From assembly GCF_013155275.1 (NCBI RefSeq), contig NZ_JABJXS010000006.1:62001-126000 (forward strand): DNA of 64,000 nucleotides. Reading direction: 5' to 3'. The translations under genes were made by a program, and so were the position numbers. Origin of the DNA: Brenneria sp. hezel4-2-4. GTDB lineage: Bacteria > Pseudomonadota > Gammaproteobacteria > Enterobacterales > Enterobacteriaceae. The notes under the pieces are model-generated. The model did no database searches. It had not been told where the DNA came from and was given only the letters and a program-made list of their open reading frames with translations. Position 1 is the first letter of the stretch. The number at the start of each line of letters is the position of its first letter. Below are positions 33,171-42,450 of this stretch, piece by piece.

Positions 33171-34193
33171 GTGTTAAATACGTCATTATTAAAACATTCA
33201 GCCGCCATGCTGAAAAAAATCCTGCCTTGCCTGCTATTGGTGTCAATACCGGCGTTCGCCAAACCGGCACTTACGATCTATACCTACGACTCTTTCGCCT
33301 CTGAATGGGGACCCGGCCCGGTGATCAAAACCGCTTTTGAGAAAGAGTGTGAATGCGAACTGAACTTTGTGGCGCTGGAAGATGGCGCGTCATTGCTGAA
33401 CCGCCTGCGTATGGAAGGGAAAAACAGCAAAGCGGATATCATTCTGGGGCTGGATAATAACCTGTTGCAGGCGGCGGAACAGACCGGGCTATTTACCCAA
33501 CATCATATCGACACCACCGCGGCGGTAAATGTCCCCGGCGGCTGGAGCAATACGACGTTTGTTCCCTATGACTACGGCTATTTCGCATTTGTTTACAACC
33601 GGGAAAAGCTGAAGAATCCCCCCAAAAGCCTGCACGAACTGATCGACAGCACTGAGCCGTGGAAAGTGATCTATCAGGATCCGCGCACCAGTACTCCGGG
33701 CCTGGGTCTGCTGCTGTGGATGCAGCAAGTATACGGCGAGCAGGCGCCCCAGGCGTGGCAGAAACTGGCGAAAAAAACCGTTACCGTCACGAAAGGCTGG
33801 AGTGAAGCCTATGGTTTGTTCCTGAAAGGCGAGGCCGATTTGGTGCTGAGCTACACCACCTCGCCGGCCTATCACCTCATTGAAGAGAAAAACGACCACT
33901 ACGCCGCCGCAAACTTCAGCGAAGGGCATTACCTGCAAGTTGAGGTCGCCGGGCAACTTGCCGCCAGCAAAAACCCGGAACTGGCAAAACGTTTTATGCA
34001 GTTTATCCTGACCCCGACGTTCCAGCAGGCAATCCCCACCACCAACTGGATGTATCCGGTGATCAAGACCGATCTGCCGGCGGGCTTCGCCGCCCTTGCC
34101 GTACCGGAGAAAGCATTGCAATACAGCGCGCAACAGGTTGCAGAACAGCGGAATAACTGGATCCAGGCATGGCAACGCGCAGTCAGCCGCTGA
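33171..34193 (+). CDS. thiB: Thiamine/TPP-binding periplasmic protein
   Basis: Periplasmic binding component of the thiamine ABC importer. The mature part begins KPALTIYTYDSFASEWGPGP, close to E. coli ThiB throughout. The best start is GTG 33171, which has AGGAG 6 nt upstream and gives 340 residues with about 12 additional residues before the signal peptide MLKKILPCLLLVSIPAFA. An internal ATG at 33207 would give the usual length of 328 but has no ribosome-binding site. The gene ends RAVSR and overlaps thiP by 25 nt. Confidence 0.95.
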   Translation: MLNTSLLKHSAAMLKKILPCLLLVSIPAFAKPALTIYTYDSFASEWGPGPVIKTAFEKECECELNFVALEDGASLLNRLRMEGKNSKADIILGLDNNLLQAAEQTGLFTQHHIDTTAAVNVPGGWSNTTFVPYDYGYFAFVYNREKLKNPPKSLHELIDSTEPWKVIYQDPRTSTPGLGLLLWMQQVYGEQAPQAWQKLAKKTVTVTKGWSEAYGLFLKGEADLVLSYTTSPAYHLIEEKNDHYAAANFSEGHYLQVEVAGQLAASKNPELAKRFMQFILTPTFQQAIPTTNWMYPVIKTDLPAGFAALAVPEKALQYSAQQVAEQRNNWIQAWQRAVSR

Positions 34194-35779
34194 CTGCCGG
34201 AAGTCTGTGGCCAGGATTGCTGGCCACCGCGCTGTTAATTTCGGTGGCCGCGCTGGCTTTCGGCGCGCTGTGGCTACAGGCGCCGGAGAACCAGTGGCAA
34301 GCCTTATGGCATGACAGCTACCTGTGGCATGTCATCCGTTTTACGTTTTGGCAGGCGTTTTTGTCCGCCCTGCTGTCTACCTTGCCGGCGATCTTCCTCG
34401 CCCGAGCTCTTTATCGCCGCCGTTTCCCCGGCCATCGCTGGCTATTGCGGCTATGTGCCATGACGCTGGTATTACCGGTGCTGGTGGCGGTTTTCGGCCT
34501 GCTGAGCGTGTATGGGAGACAGGGCTGGCTGGCCGCATTACTGGGTTTTCTCGGCCTTCCCTATCCCTTTTCTCCCTACGGCTTGCAGGGCATATTGCTG
34601 GCGCATATTTTTTTCAACCTGCCGCTGGCGACCCGCCTGCTGCTACAGTCGCTGGAAGGCATTGCGACGGAACAGCGCCAGTTGGCCGCCCAGTTGGGCA
34701 TGAACGACTGGCAGTCTTTTCGGATTGTCGAATGGCCCTGGCTGCGCCGACAAATTCCGCCGACGGCGGCCCTGATTTTTATGCTGTGCTTTGCCAGCTT
34801 CGCCACCGTTCTATCCCTCGGCGGCGGCCCGCAGGCCACCACCATCGAGCTGGCGATTTATCAGGCCTTAAGCTTTGATTACGATCCGTCGCGCGCCGCG
34901 CTGCTGGCGCTGATCCAGATGATTTGCTGCCTGGGGCTGGTTCTGTTGAGCCAGCGGCTGGGACGTATCTTGCCGGTGGGCAGCACCCGGCAGTTGGCGT
35001 GGCGTAATCCGCAGGACAGCCTGTTCAGCCGGGTATGCGACAGCCTACTGATTGGCGCGGCGCTGTTATTGATCGTGCCGCCGCTGCTGGCCGTGGTCAT
35101 AGACGGCGTCAACCGCTCGCTGTTCACCGTATTGCAGCAGCCCACGCTATGGAAAACGCTGTTCACTTCGTTACGTATTGCGTTGGCCGCCGGCGTTATC
35201 TGCATCATCCTGACCATGATGCTGTTATGGAGCAGCCGGGAACTGAAGTTGCGCCAGAAGCCGCTATACGGTCAGTTGATGAATCTGAGCGGCATGCTGA
35301 TCCTCGCCATGCCCGGTATCGTGCTGGCAACCGGTTTTTTCCTGTTGCTCAACAATACCGTGGGATTACCTGAATCTCCTTATGGACTGGTGGTGATGAC
35401 CAACGCGCTGATGGCGATCCCCTATGCGATCAAGGTACTGGAGAACCCAATGATTGATATCGCGGAACGGTATAATCAACTCTGCCTGTCGCTGGATATC
35501 CGGGGTTGGCGGCGGTTGAAAATTATTGAGTTACCCGCGTTGAAACAGCCATTGGCTCAGGCGTTGGCATTTGCCAGCGTGCTTTCTATCGGTGATTTTG
35601 GCGTGATTGCCTTGTTCGGCAATGAGCAGTTCCGCACCTTGCCTTTTTATCTTTATCAGCAGATTGGCGCCTATCGCAGCGCCGATGGCGCCGTTACCGC
35701 ACTGTTACTGATGTTGCTGTGCTTCACCCTGTTCACTCTGATTGAAAAACTGGCGGATCGTGATGATCTTTCTCGATAA
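34169..35779 (+). CDS. thiP: Thiamine ABC transporter permease
   Basis: Fused-type permease of 536 residues, the same length as E. coli ThiP, with about 12 membrane segments and two binding-protein-dependent transport domains. EAA-like loops are visible at [20 protein letters not shown] (first half) and [20 protein letters not shown] (second half), which contact ThiQ. Its start lies inside the end of thiB and its end overlaps thiQ, indicating tight coupling. Confidence 0.96.
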   Translation: MATRSQPLTAGSLWPGLLATALLISVAALAFGALWLQAPENQWQALWHDSYLWHVIRFTFWQAFLSALLSTLPAIFLARALYRRRFPGHRWLLRLCAMTLVLPVLVAVFGLLSVYGRQGWLAALLGFLGLPYPFSPYGLQGILLAHIFFNLPLATRLLLQSLEGIATEQRQLAAQLGMNDWQSFRIVEWPWLRRQIPPTAALIFMLCFASFATVLSLGGGPQATTIELAIYQALSFDYDPSRAALLALIQMICCLGLVLLSQRLGRILPVGSTRQLAWRNPQDSLFSRVCDSLLIGAALLLIVPPLLAVVIDGVNRSLFTVLQQPTLWKTLFTSLRIALAAGVICIILTMMLLWSSRELKLRQKPLYGQLMNLSGMLILAMPGIVLATGFFLLLNNTVGLPESPYGLVVMTNALMAIPYAIKVLENPMIDIAERYNQLCLSLDIRGWRRLKIIELPALKQPLAQALAFASVLSIGDFGVIALFGNEQFRTLPFYLYQQIGAYRSADGAVTALLLMLLCFTLFTLIEKLADRDDLSR

Positions 35780-36410
35780 ACTGACCTACCTCTACCAGCA
35801 GATGCCGATGTGCTTCGACCTCAACGCCCAGCCCGGCGAACGCATTGCCATCCTTGGCCCCAGCGGAGCGGGAAAAAGCACGCTGCTGAACCTGATCGCC
35901 GGTTTTTTGCCGGCCGACAGTGGGAAATTGCGGCTGAACGGAGAAGATCATCGCCACACGTCGCCGTCAAAACGTCCGGTTTCCATTCTGTTTCAGGAAA
36001 ATAATCTGTTTCCGCACCTGAGCATTGAGAAAAATATTGCGCTGGGGCTAAACCCCGGCCTGCGCCTTAATGCCGAACAGCGTGAAACGTTGAGACTGAT
36101 TGCCGCACAGGTTGGATTAACCGAACTGCTCAGCCGCCTGCCGTCGCAGGTTTCAGGCGGCCAGCGCCAGCGTGCGGCGCTGGCCCGCTGCCTGGTTCGC
36201 CACCAGCCCATCCTGCTGCTGGACGAACCGTTCTCCGCGCTCGATCCCGCGTTACGACTGGAAATGCTGCAACTTGTGGAAAAAGTCTGCGATGAACGTC
36301 GGATCACGCTGCTGATGGTGTCGCATAATCTGGATGATGCGGAATACATCGCCAACAGGGTCATTACCGTGAACGACGGGCGTATTAGCGACAACCGCGC
36401 GCTCAGCTAA
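35763..36410 (+). CDS. thiQ: Thiamine ABC transporter ATP-binding protein
   Basis: ATPase of the ThiBPQ importer, 215 residues from ATG 35763 ([20 protein letters not shown]). Walker A is GPSGAGKS, the Q-loop is LFQENNLF, the signature is VSGGQRQR, Walker B is [13 protein letters not shown] and the switch histidine is in VSHNL. It ends about 17 residues earlier than E. coli ThiQ (232), within the variable tail. The start overlaps thiP by 17 nt; TTG and GTG codons further upstream are less likely starts. Confidence 0.96.
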   Translation: MIFLDKLTYLYQQMPMCFDLNAQPGERIAILGPSGAGKSTLLNLIAGFLPADSGKLRLNGEDHRHTSPSKRPVSILFQENNLFPHLSIEKNIALGLNPGLRLNAEQRETLRLIAAQVGLTELLSRLPSQVSGGQRQRAALARCLVRHQPILLLDEPFSALDPALRLEMLQLVEKVCDERRITLLMVSHNLDDAEYIANRVITVNDGRISDNRALS

Positions 36411-37164
36411 TCCGTCCGGACATGACGATACCGCCGTCGGCCACGGTATTCAAATAGGGAAAACGCTGGGAAGATGATAGAAGACACGCTATTTTTTGAC
36501 GTGGCCTAATGCGCCTTTACACCATATTGTGATCTAGCTGGTTATTCTGAGAAAAACTTTAAATTGGCGTATGAAATGCGACAAAAAATAAAATATGCTG
36601 CTGAACAAGAAATATAACGCAGCGTAACCATTTTCACATATTAAATAATCATGGAACTACCGTCTTTATTGGCAGTAAATAATATCTTTTTTTGATTAAT
36701 TATTCCGTTAAATTTTCGTAAAAAGATGTCTTGCGCCCTTCTTATTTTGGCCTTGTTTTTATTACTCACGTTATACCAACAGATTTCAATATGCCGGAAG
36801 GCGACAGCCGAAAGAAAATCCGTAAGATCCGCCAAGCGGCATAACAACAAACGGAACACCCATAAAAATTAATTAAAATCAACAATATAAAAAAATAAGC
36901 CAATTAGCATTGATGATGGAAATGTCTTAGCCCGTCCTATCTGACGCCCTTATAAATTAACTCAAATAAAAATAATAAGCTGGCTATTATCCATATCGTC
37001 ATTTTGGTACGAAACATATTTATTCTCGGCGTCTGTTTTTAAGTCCATGTCGCAGAGGTGGCAGCAAAGACTCAGGCAATCATACGTAGTATGTCGTTAT
37101 CTGATTCTTGTTGCCTTATTTAGGGGAAGTTCCTGGCAAATATATTGCTTAATTGGAGACTACC
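36411..37164. other. Long AT-rich region upstream of adhE
   Basis: About 750 bp without a supportable gene. A 72-codon minus-strand frame (36641-36859) has no recognisable homology or start signal. Long regulatory leaders upstream of adhE are known in E. coli (Cra, Fis and other inputs, complex mRNA processing), so this probably holds the adhE promoter. A weak ATACCG/CGGTAT hairpin at 36428-36449 could end the thiBPQ transcript. Confidence 0.45.
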
Positions 37165-39849
37165 ATGGCCGTTACACAAAATGATTATCTTGATTCTTTG
37201 GTTTCCCGGGTGAAAAAAGCCCAACGTATCTACGCTGACTATACGCAGGAACAGGTGGATAAAATATTCCACGCTGCTGCGCTTGCCGCTGCCGCCGTTC
37301 GCATTCCGCTGGCGAAAATGGCGGTGGAAGAATCGGGCATGGGCGTTGTGGAAGATAAAGTGATCAAGAACCACTTCGCGTCCGAATACATCTATAACGC
37401 CTATAAAAACGAGATTACCTGCGGCATCCTGTCGCAGGACGACGCCTACGGCACCATTACCATCGCCGCCCCCGTCGGTCTTATCTGCGGCATCGTTCCC
37501 ACCACCAACCCAACTTCCACCGCCATTTTCAAAGCGCTTATCAGCCTGAAAACGCGTAATGGCATTATCTTCTCGCCGCATCCGCGCGCGAAAAACGCCA
37601 CCAACAAGGCGCTCGACATCGTCCTACAGGCGGCGATTAACGCCGGAGCCCCGCCGGATATCATTAGTTGGATCGCCGAGCCGACCATCGAGCTGACAAA
37701 CCAGTTAATGCATCATCCGGACATTAACCTGATCCTGGCCACCGGCGGGCCGGGGATGGTGAAGGCGGCCTACAGCTCCGGAAAACCGGCCATCGGCGTC
37801 GGCCCCGGAAATACGCCGGTGGTGGTGGACGAAAGCGCCGATGCCAAACGGTTCGTCGCCTCCATTCTGATGTCGAAAATCTTTGATAACGGCGTGATCT
37901 GTTCGTCCGAACAGTCTGCCGTCGTGGTCAAGGATATTTATGACCAGGTACGCGCGGAGTTTCTCGCTCAGGGCGGCTATATCCTGCAAGGTGCGGAACT
38001 GGCGGCCGTAGGCGGCATCCTCAGAAAAAATGGCGGGTTAAATGCCGCCATCGTCGGGCAGTCGGCGGTGAAAATTGCCGAAATGGCCGGGATTAGCGTT
38101 CCGCCTGATACCAAGGTGCTGATCGGTGAAGTGTCCAAAGTCGATGAATCCGAACCTTTCGCTCACGAGAAACTCTCCCCCACGTTGGCGCTGTATCGGG
38201 CGCAGAATTTCAACGAAGCGGTCGACATCGCTGAAAAACTGCTCAACCTGGAGGGGATCGGCCATACCTGTTGCCTGTATACCGATCAGGATAACCACGC
38301 TGACCGTGTCATTTACTTTGGTGAAAGGATGAAAACCTCGCGGGTGCTGATTAATTCACCGACCTCCTACGGCGGCATCGGCGATCTGTACAACTTCAAC
38401 CTGGTGCCTTCTCTGACGCTGGGCTGCGGCTCCTGGGGAGGCAACTCTGTCTCGGAAAACGTGGGGCCTAAGCATCTTCTCAATATAAAAACCGTAGCCA
38501 AGAGAGCGGAAAATATGTTGTGGCATAAACTTCCCAAATCCATCTATTTCCGGCGCGGTTCGCTGCCTGTCGCACTGGCGGAAGTCGTCCGCGATGGTGC
38601 GAAACGCGTATTTATCGTCACCGATCGTTTCCTGTTCAATAACGGTTATGCCGATCGGGTGATATCGCGCCTGAAACAACAGGGTGTCGCCACCGAAGTA
38701 TTCTTCGAGGTCGAGGCCGATCCGACACTGAGCATCGTGCGTAAAGGAACTGAGCAGGTTAACGCCTTCAATCCGGATGTAATCATCGCGCTCGGCGGCG
38801 GCTCCCCAATGGATGCGGCCAAACTGATGTGGGTTATGTATGAGCACCCGGAAACCCGCTTCGAGGATCTGGCGCTGCGCTTTATGGATATCCGCAAACG
38901 CATTCACTCGTTCCCGAAAATGGGGGTGAAAGCGCGTATGATCTGCATCGCCACCACTTCCGGCACCGGTTCTGAGGTAACGCCGTTCGCCGTCGTCACC
39001 GATGATGCCACCGGGGTGAAATATCCGCTGGCGGACTATGCGTTAACGCCGGATATGGCGATCGTGGATGCCGACCTGGTCATGAATATGCCGAAATCAC
39101 TGTGCGCATTCGGCGGTCTGGATGCGGTCACCCACGCGACGGAAGCCTATGTGTCGGTGCTGGCTAACGAATTCAGCGACGGGCAGGCGTTACAGGCGCT
39201 GAAGCTGCTGCACGGTTATCTGGTCGTCAGCTATCAGGAAGGGGCGAAAAACCCGATTGCACGCGAACGAGTGCACAGCGCGGCGACCATCGCCGGCATC
39301 GCCTTCGCCAACGCCTTTCTGGGCGTCTGCCATTCCATGGCGCATAAGCTGGGTTCCGAATTCCATATTCCACACGGGCTGGCCAATGCCATGCTGATCT
39401 GCAATGTCATTCGCTATAACGCGACCGACAAACCGACCAAACAGGCGACATTCAGCCAATACGGTTTTCCGCAGGCGCGCAAACGCTACGCAGAGATTGC
39501 CGATCATCTTGCGCTCAGCGCCTCTGGCGACGACGTGGGGCAGAAAATTGACAAACTGCTGGCCTGGCTGGAGGAAACCAAGGCGGCTCTGGATGTCCCG
39601 GCCAGCATTCGCGACTTCGGCGTGCCGGAAGCGGATTTTCTGGCCAAGGTGGATAAACTGTCCGAAGACGCGTTCGACGACCAGTGTACCGGCGCCAACC
39701 CGCGTTATCCGTTAATCTCTGAGCTTAAGCAGATTCTGCTTGATACTTACTATGGTCGTTCCTATAGCGATACGCCCATCAAAGCAGATCGATCAGCCAC
39801 GGCGCCGAAAGCGGCCGGTAACGGCAAAAAGGGGAAAGCGAAAGGCTGA
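37165..39849 (+). CDS. adhE: Bifunctional aldehyde-alcohol dehydrogenase AdhE
   Basis: Fermentative enzyme reducing acetyl-CoA through acetaldehyde to ethanol with two NADH; it forms long filaments (spirosomes). The 894 residues comprise an N-terminal aldehyde dehydrogenase domain (about 1-440, catalytic C246 in NGVICSSEQ) and a C-terminal iron alcohol dehydrogenase domain (about 450-870, with GLDAVTHATEAYVS and SMAHKLGSEFHIPHGLANA). The start at MAVTQNDYLDSLVSRVKKAQ has GGAG upstream. In E. coli adhE maps far away near tdk, so its place after thiQ is a lineage-specific arrangement. Confidence 0.97.
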   Translation: MAVTQNDYLDSLVSRVKKAQRIYADYTQEQVDKIFHAAALAAAAVRIPLAKMAVEESGMGVVEDKVIKNHFASEYIYNAYKNEITCGILSQDDAYGTITIAAPVGLICGIVPTTNPTSTAIFKALISLKTRNGIIFSPHPRAKNATNKALDIVLQAAINAGAPPDIISWIAEPTIELTNQLMHHPDINLILATGGPGMVKAAYSSGKPAIGVGPGNTPVVVDESADAKRFVASILMSKIFDNGVICSSEQSAVVVKDIYDQVRAEFLAQGGYILQGAELAAVGGILRKNGGLNAAIVGQSAVKIAEMAGISVPPDTKVLIGEVSKVDESEPFAHEKLSPTLALYRAQNFNEAVDIAEKLLNLEGIGHTCCLYTDQDNHADRVIYFGERMKTSRVLINSPTSYGGIGDLYNFNLVPSLTLGCGSWGGNSVSENVGPKHLLNIKTVAKRAENMLWHKLPKSIYFRRGSLPVALAEVVRDGAKRVFIVTDRFLFNNGYADRVISRLKQQGVATEVFFEVEADPTLSIVRKGTEQVNAFNPDVIIALGGGSPMDAAKLMWVMYEHPETRFEDLALRFMDIRKRIHSFPKMGVKARMICIATTSGTGSEVTPFAVVTDDATGVKYPLADYALTPDMAIVDADLVMNMPKSLCAFGGLDAVTHATEAYVSVLANEFSDGQALQALKLLHGYLVVSYQEGAKNPIARERVHSAATIAGIAFANAFLGVCHSMAHKLGSEFHIPHGLANAMLICNVIRYNATDKPTKQATFSQYGFPQARKRYAEIADHLALSASGDDVGQKIDKLLAWLEETKAALDVPASIRDFGVPEADFLAKVDKLSEDAFDDQCTGANPRYPLISELKQILLDTYYGRSYSDTPIKADRSATAPKAAGNGKKGKAKG

Positions 39850-39864
39850 CAACGCATCCGCACA

Positions 39865-39908
39865 CGCCAGTGGAAGCCATGCTGAACACCGCATGACGCC
39901 CACTGGCG
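39865..39908. repeat. Long imperfect hairpin after adhE
   Basis: CGCCAGTGG and CCACTGGCG arms enclose an inner CATGC/GCATG stem. There is no T-run, so it resembles a REP-like mRNA-stabilising structure more than an intrinsic terminator. It begins 16 nt after the adhE stop. Confidence 0.5.
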
Positions 39909-40142
39909 AGAAGTACGGCGGGACGAGAAGGTTGTTCATGCCGTCTCTCCCTGCTGGCTAATGTCAACCACTCAAGCTGGCGGGGCGTTCGTTCGGTTCT
40001 CCCTTATCCGACATCGGCGGCCGAGAGTCGCCAAGTGTGATCCAACGCGAATTTTAGGGTTTTATTCGTTGCGGGTATTGTGTCCTTTTCACCACCTGTG
40101 ATTATATGGATAAGTGATTTAACCGTTAATAACAGGATCCCC

Positions 40143-40244
40143 GTGACGCACTATTCTTCCACTTCAGCACTACTAAGCACCGCGCATGTTGACGCGGTCG
40201 TCGTCGTGCGCGTGGTGGTGGTCGTCGTCGGCAGCGCGCCGTAA
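40143..40244 (+). CDS. ivbL: ilvBN leader peptide
   Basis: A 33-codon leader starting at GTG with AGGAT upstream: MTHYSSTSALLSTAHVDAVV, then a tail VVRVVVVVVGSAP. It carries runs of four and six valines split by an arginine, as in E. coli IvbL, plus two leucines (CTA-CTA). Stalling at these codons when valyl- or leucyl-tRNA is scarce would relieve the terminator downstream. It lies 117 nt before the ilvB start. Confidence 0.95.
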   Translation: MTHYSSTSALLSTAHVDAVVVVRVVVVVVGSAP

Positions 40245-40273
40245 CGGGTTCCGAATCAAGTCTAAAGATTCCC

Positions 40274-40310
40274 AAACCCCGCCGGCGCCAGCCGAGCGGG
40301 GTTTCTTGTC
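40274..40310 (+). terminator. ilvBN attenuator terminator
   Basis: AAACCCCGC and GCGGGGTTT arms (40274-40282 and 40296-40304) form a 9-bp stem that runs into TTTCTTGTCTCT. It sits 30 nt after the ivbL stop and 57 nt before ilvB, the position required for attenuation. Confidence 0.88.
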
Positions 40311-40360
40311 TCTACCCTCCCCGCTCTGATACCGCACCGGCCCTGATGAAGGATATAAAT

Positions 40361-42025
40361 ATGCGTTATACAGGCGCTCAGCTGATCGTTCGGCTGCTCG
40401 AACAACAGGGCATCACGACCATCGCAGGTATTCCGGGTGGCGCGGCTCTGCCGTTATATGATGCACTCGGTCAAAGTAAAACCCTACGCCATGTGCTGGC
40501 GCGTCACGAACAGGGTGCGGGGTTTATGGCCCAAGGCATGGCGCGGGCAAGCGGACGCGCCGCCGTTTGCCTGGCATCCAGCGGTCCCGGCGCGACCAAT
40601 CTGGTCACCGCCATCGCCGATGCCAAACTCGACTCTATCCCGCTGGTGTGCATTACCGGACAGGTGCCTTCCGGCATGATCGGCACCGACGCCTTTCAGG
40701 AGGTGGACACCTACGGTATTTCCATTCCCATCACCAAACATAACTATCTGGTGCGTGATGTCAGAGACTTGCCGCGCGTGATCCCGGAAGCATTTCGCAT
40801 TGCGCAGTCCGGCCGTCCCGGCCCGGTCTGGATCGATATTCCCAAAGACGTACAAACGGCTGAAATCGAGTTGGATGAATTGCCGGGGATAACCCTGAAC
40901 GATATTCCTCCGGCTATCGATCGGCAGAAAATTGAGCAGGCCGCTGCCATGATCAATACCGCCCAACGCCCGATACTCTATCTGGGAGGGGGGATTATCA
41001 GCGCATCCGCGCATCAACAGGCCATCCAACTGGCGGAACGCGCCGGCTTGCCGACCACCATGACGCTGATGGCATTAGGGGCGATGCCCGTCGATCATCC
41101 ACTGTCGCTGGGCATGTTAGGGATGCACGCCGCACGCTCAACCAATCTGATTTTACAGCAGGCGGATTTGTTAATCGTGCTGGGCGCCCGTTTCGATGAC
41201 CGGGCGATCGGTAAAGCGGAGCAGTTCTGCCCGGACGCCAGCATCATTCATATCGACATCGATGCGGCGGAACTAGGGAAAATCAGGCAGCCTCATGTCG
41301 CCTTACATGCCGACGTAGCGCAGGCGCTGGATCAATTACTGCCGTTGATCGAGCCCCGGCAGCGTGAGACGTGGCATTCGGCGATTGGTCAGTTGCAACG
41401 TGAATTCCCATTCAGCATGCCGGGCGCGGACGATCCGTTAAGCCACTACGGATTGGTACAGGCCACGGCGCAGGCGCTGACGGACGAGGCGATTATTACC
41501 ACTGACGTCGGTCAACATCAGATGTGGGTCGCCCAGTCTTATCCGCTGCGCAGACCGCGACAGTGGCTGACCTCCGGCGGGCTGGGCACCATGGGGTTTG
41601 GTTTACCCGCGGCGATCGGCGCGGCGCTGGCCGAACCGGAACGCACCGTGGTGTGTTTTTCCGGCGACGGCAGCCTGATGATGAACATTCAGGAAATGGC
41701 GACCGCCGCAGAAGAAGGGCTGAATATAAAAATCATCTTGATGAATAATCAGTCACTCGGTTTGGTTCATCAGCAACAGGATCTGTTCTTTAAACAGCAT
41801 ATCTTTGCGGCGGATTATCGCTACCGCACCAACTTTCTGGCGATCGCCGCGGGTTTCGGGTTTTCCACCTGCGATCTGAACGCGGCGGAAGATCCCCTGG
41901 CCGCATTGGCCGACGCGCTGAATCGCCCGGGACCGGCGTTGATTCATGCGCTGATTGACGTGAATGAAAAAGTTTATCCGATGGTGCCGCCGGGCGCTGC
42001 CAACATCGATATGATTGGAGATTAA
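40361..42025 (+). CDS. ilvB: Acetolactate synthase I large (catalytic) subunit
   Basis: Thiamine-diphosphate enzyme for the first common step of branched-chain amino acid synthesis. The ATG at 40361 ([20 protein letters not shown]) is preferred because AAGGAT precedes it; an ATG five codons earlier lacks a site. The 554 residues match E. coli IlvB rather than IlvI or Ilv[35 protein letters not shown] and a C-terminal [17 protein letters not shown]. The catalytic Glu is in [12 protein letters not shown]; the TPP motif is [11 protein letters not shown]. Read from ivbL through the attenuator. Confidence 0.97.
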   Translation: MRYTGAQLIVRLLEQQGITTIAGIPGGAALPLYDALGQSKTLRHVLARHEQGAGFMAQGMARASGRAAVCLASSGPGATNLVTAIADAKLDSIPLVCITGQVPSGMIGTDAFQEVDTYGISIPITKHNYLVRDVRDLPRVIPEAFRIAQSGRPGPVWIDIPKDVQTAEIELDELPGITLNDIPPAIDRQKIEQAAAMINTAQRPILYLGGGIISASAHQQAIQLAERAGLPTTMTLMALGAMPVDHPLSLGMLGMHAARSTNLILQQADLLIVLGARFDDRAIGKAEQFCPDASIIHIDIDAAELGKIRQPHVALHADVAQALDQLLPLIEPRQRETWHSAIGQLQREFPFSMPGADDPLSHYGLVQATAQALTDEAIITTDVGQHQMWVAQSYPLRRPRQWLTSGGLGTMGFGLPAAIGAALAEPERTVVCFSGDGSLMMNIQEMATAAEEGLNIKIILMNNQSLGLVHQQQDLFFKQHIFAADYRYRTNFLAIAAGFGFSTCDLNAAEDPLAALADALNRPGPALIHALIDVNEKVYPMVPPGAANIDMIGD

Positions 42026-42029
42026 TGCC

Positions 42030-42323
42030 ATGCTAAATCAATCAACCTCAACGCAGGTGACGCTGGAGCTATCGGTACGCAATCACCCTGGCGTGATGTC
42101 TCACGTATGCGGATTATTTGCCCGCCGGGCATTTAATGTCGAAGGGATCTTATGTATGCCGCTGGCCGGGGGCGACGAAAGCCGCATCTGGCTGCTGGTG
42201 CAAGACGATCAGCGCCTGCAACAGATGATAAGCCAGGTGGAAAAACTGGAAGATGTAATACAGGTGCGCCGCCACGGCGAGGAAATGCGCATCTTTGATC
42301 AGGTGGCGGAATTTTATCGCTGA
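42030..42323 (+). CDS. ilvN: Acetolactate synthase I small (regulatory) subunit
   Basis: Single ACT-domain regulatory subunit for IlvB, 97 residues (E. coli 96), with [24 protein letters not shown] almost identical to E. coli. ATG 42030 follows the ilvB stop by 4 nt with GGAG 9 nt upstream. Its last codons (QVAEFYR, from 42300) are duplicated at 44839-44862 (see the scar feature). Confidence 0.96.
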   Translation: MLNQSTSTQVTLELSVRNHPGVMSHVCGLFARRAFNVEGILCMPLAGGDESRIWLLVQDDQRLQQMISQVEKLEDVIQVRRHGEEMRIFDQVAEFYR

Positions 42324-42370
42324 TGAGCGAACCGCAGGCGTCGTGGTTAAATGACCGCCTGCGGCGCTCA
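42324..42370. repeat. Long hairpin after ilvN
   Basis: TGAGCG plus CCGCAGGCG pair with CGCCTGCGG plus CGCTCA around a loop of about 15 nt. No T-run follows; it probably protects or ends the ilvBN transcript. It overlaps the ilvN stop region by one base. Confidence 0.5.
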
Positions 42371-42450
42371 CGCATAATCGGAAAAGCCTCTAAAACCAGC
42401 CGTCACAAGGTGTTAAGACCCTGTAACCAGGCGGCTTTGTGAATAGAAGC

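Noticed and set aside
33489-34175. A 228-codon frame antisense to thiB
   Set aside because: Shadow of the thiB coding strand in a GC-rich gene; no family resemblance.
36641-36859. A 72-codon minus-strand frame upstream of adhE
   Set aside because: No start signal, no homology recognised, low-complexity AT-rich text; more likely adhE regulatory DNA.
40195-40234. GTC/GTG-rich tract as a simple-sequence repeat
   Set aside because: It is the valine-codon run of the ivbL leader peptide, with a Shine-Dalgarno upstream and an attenuator downstream.
42300-42330. CAGGTGGCG near the ilvN end as an integrase attachment site
   Set aside because: No integrase or tRNA is present and the shared stretch is only 9 bp; simple short-homology recombination between gene ends explains the scar better.
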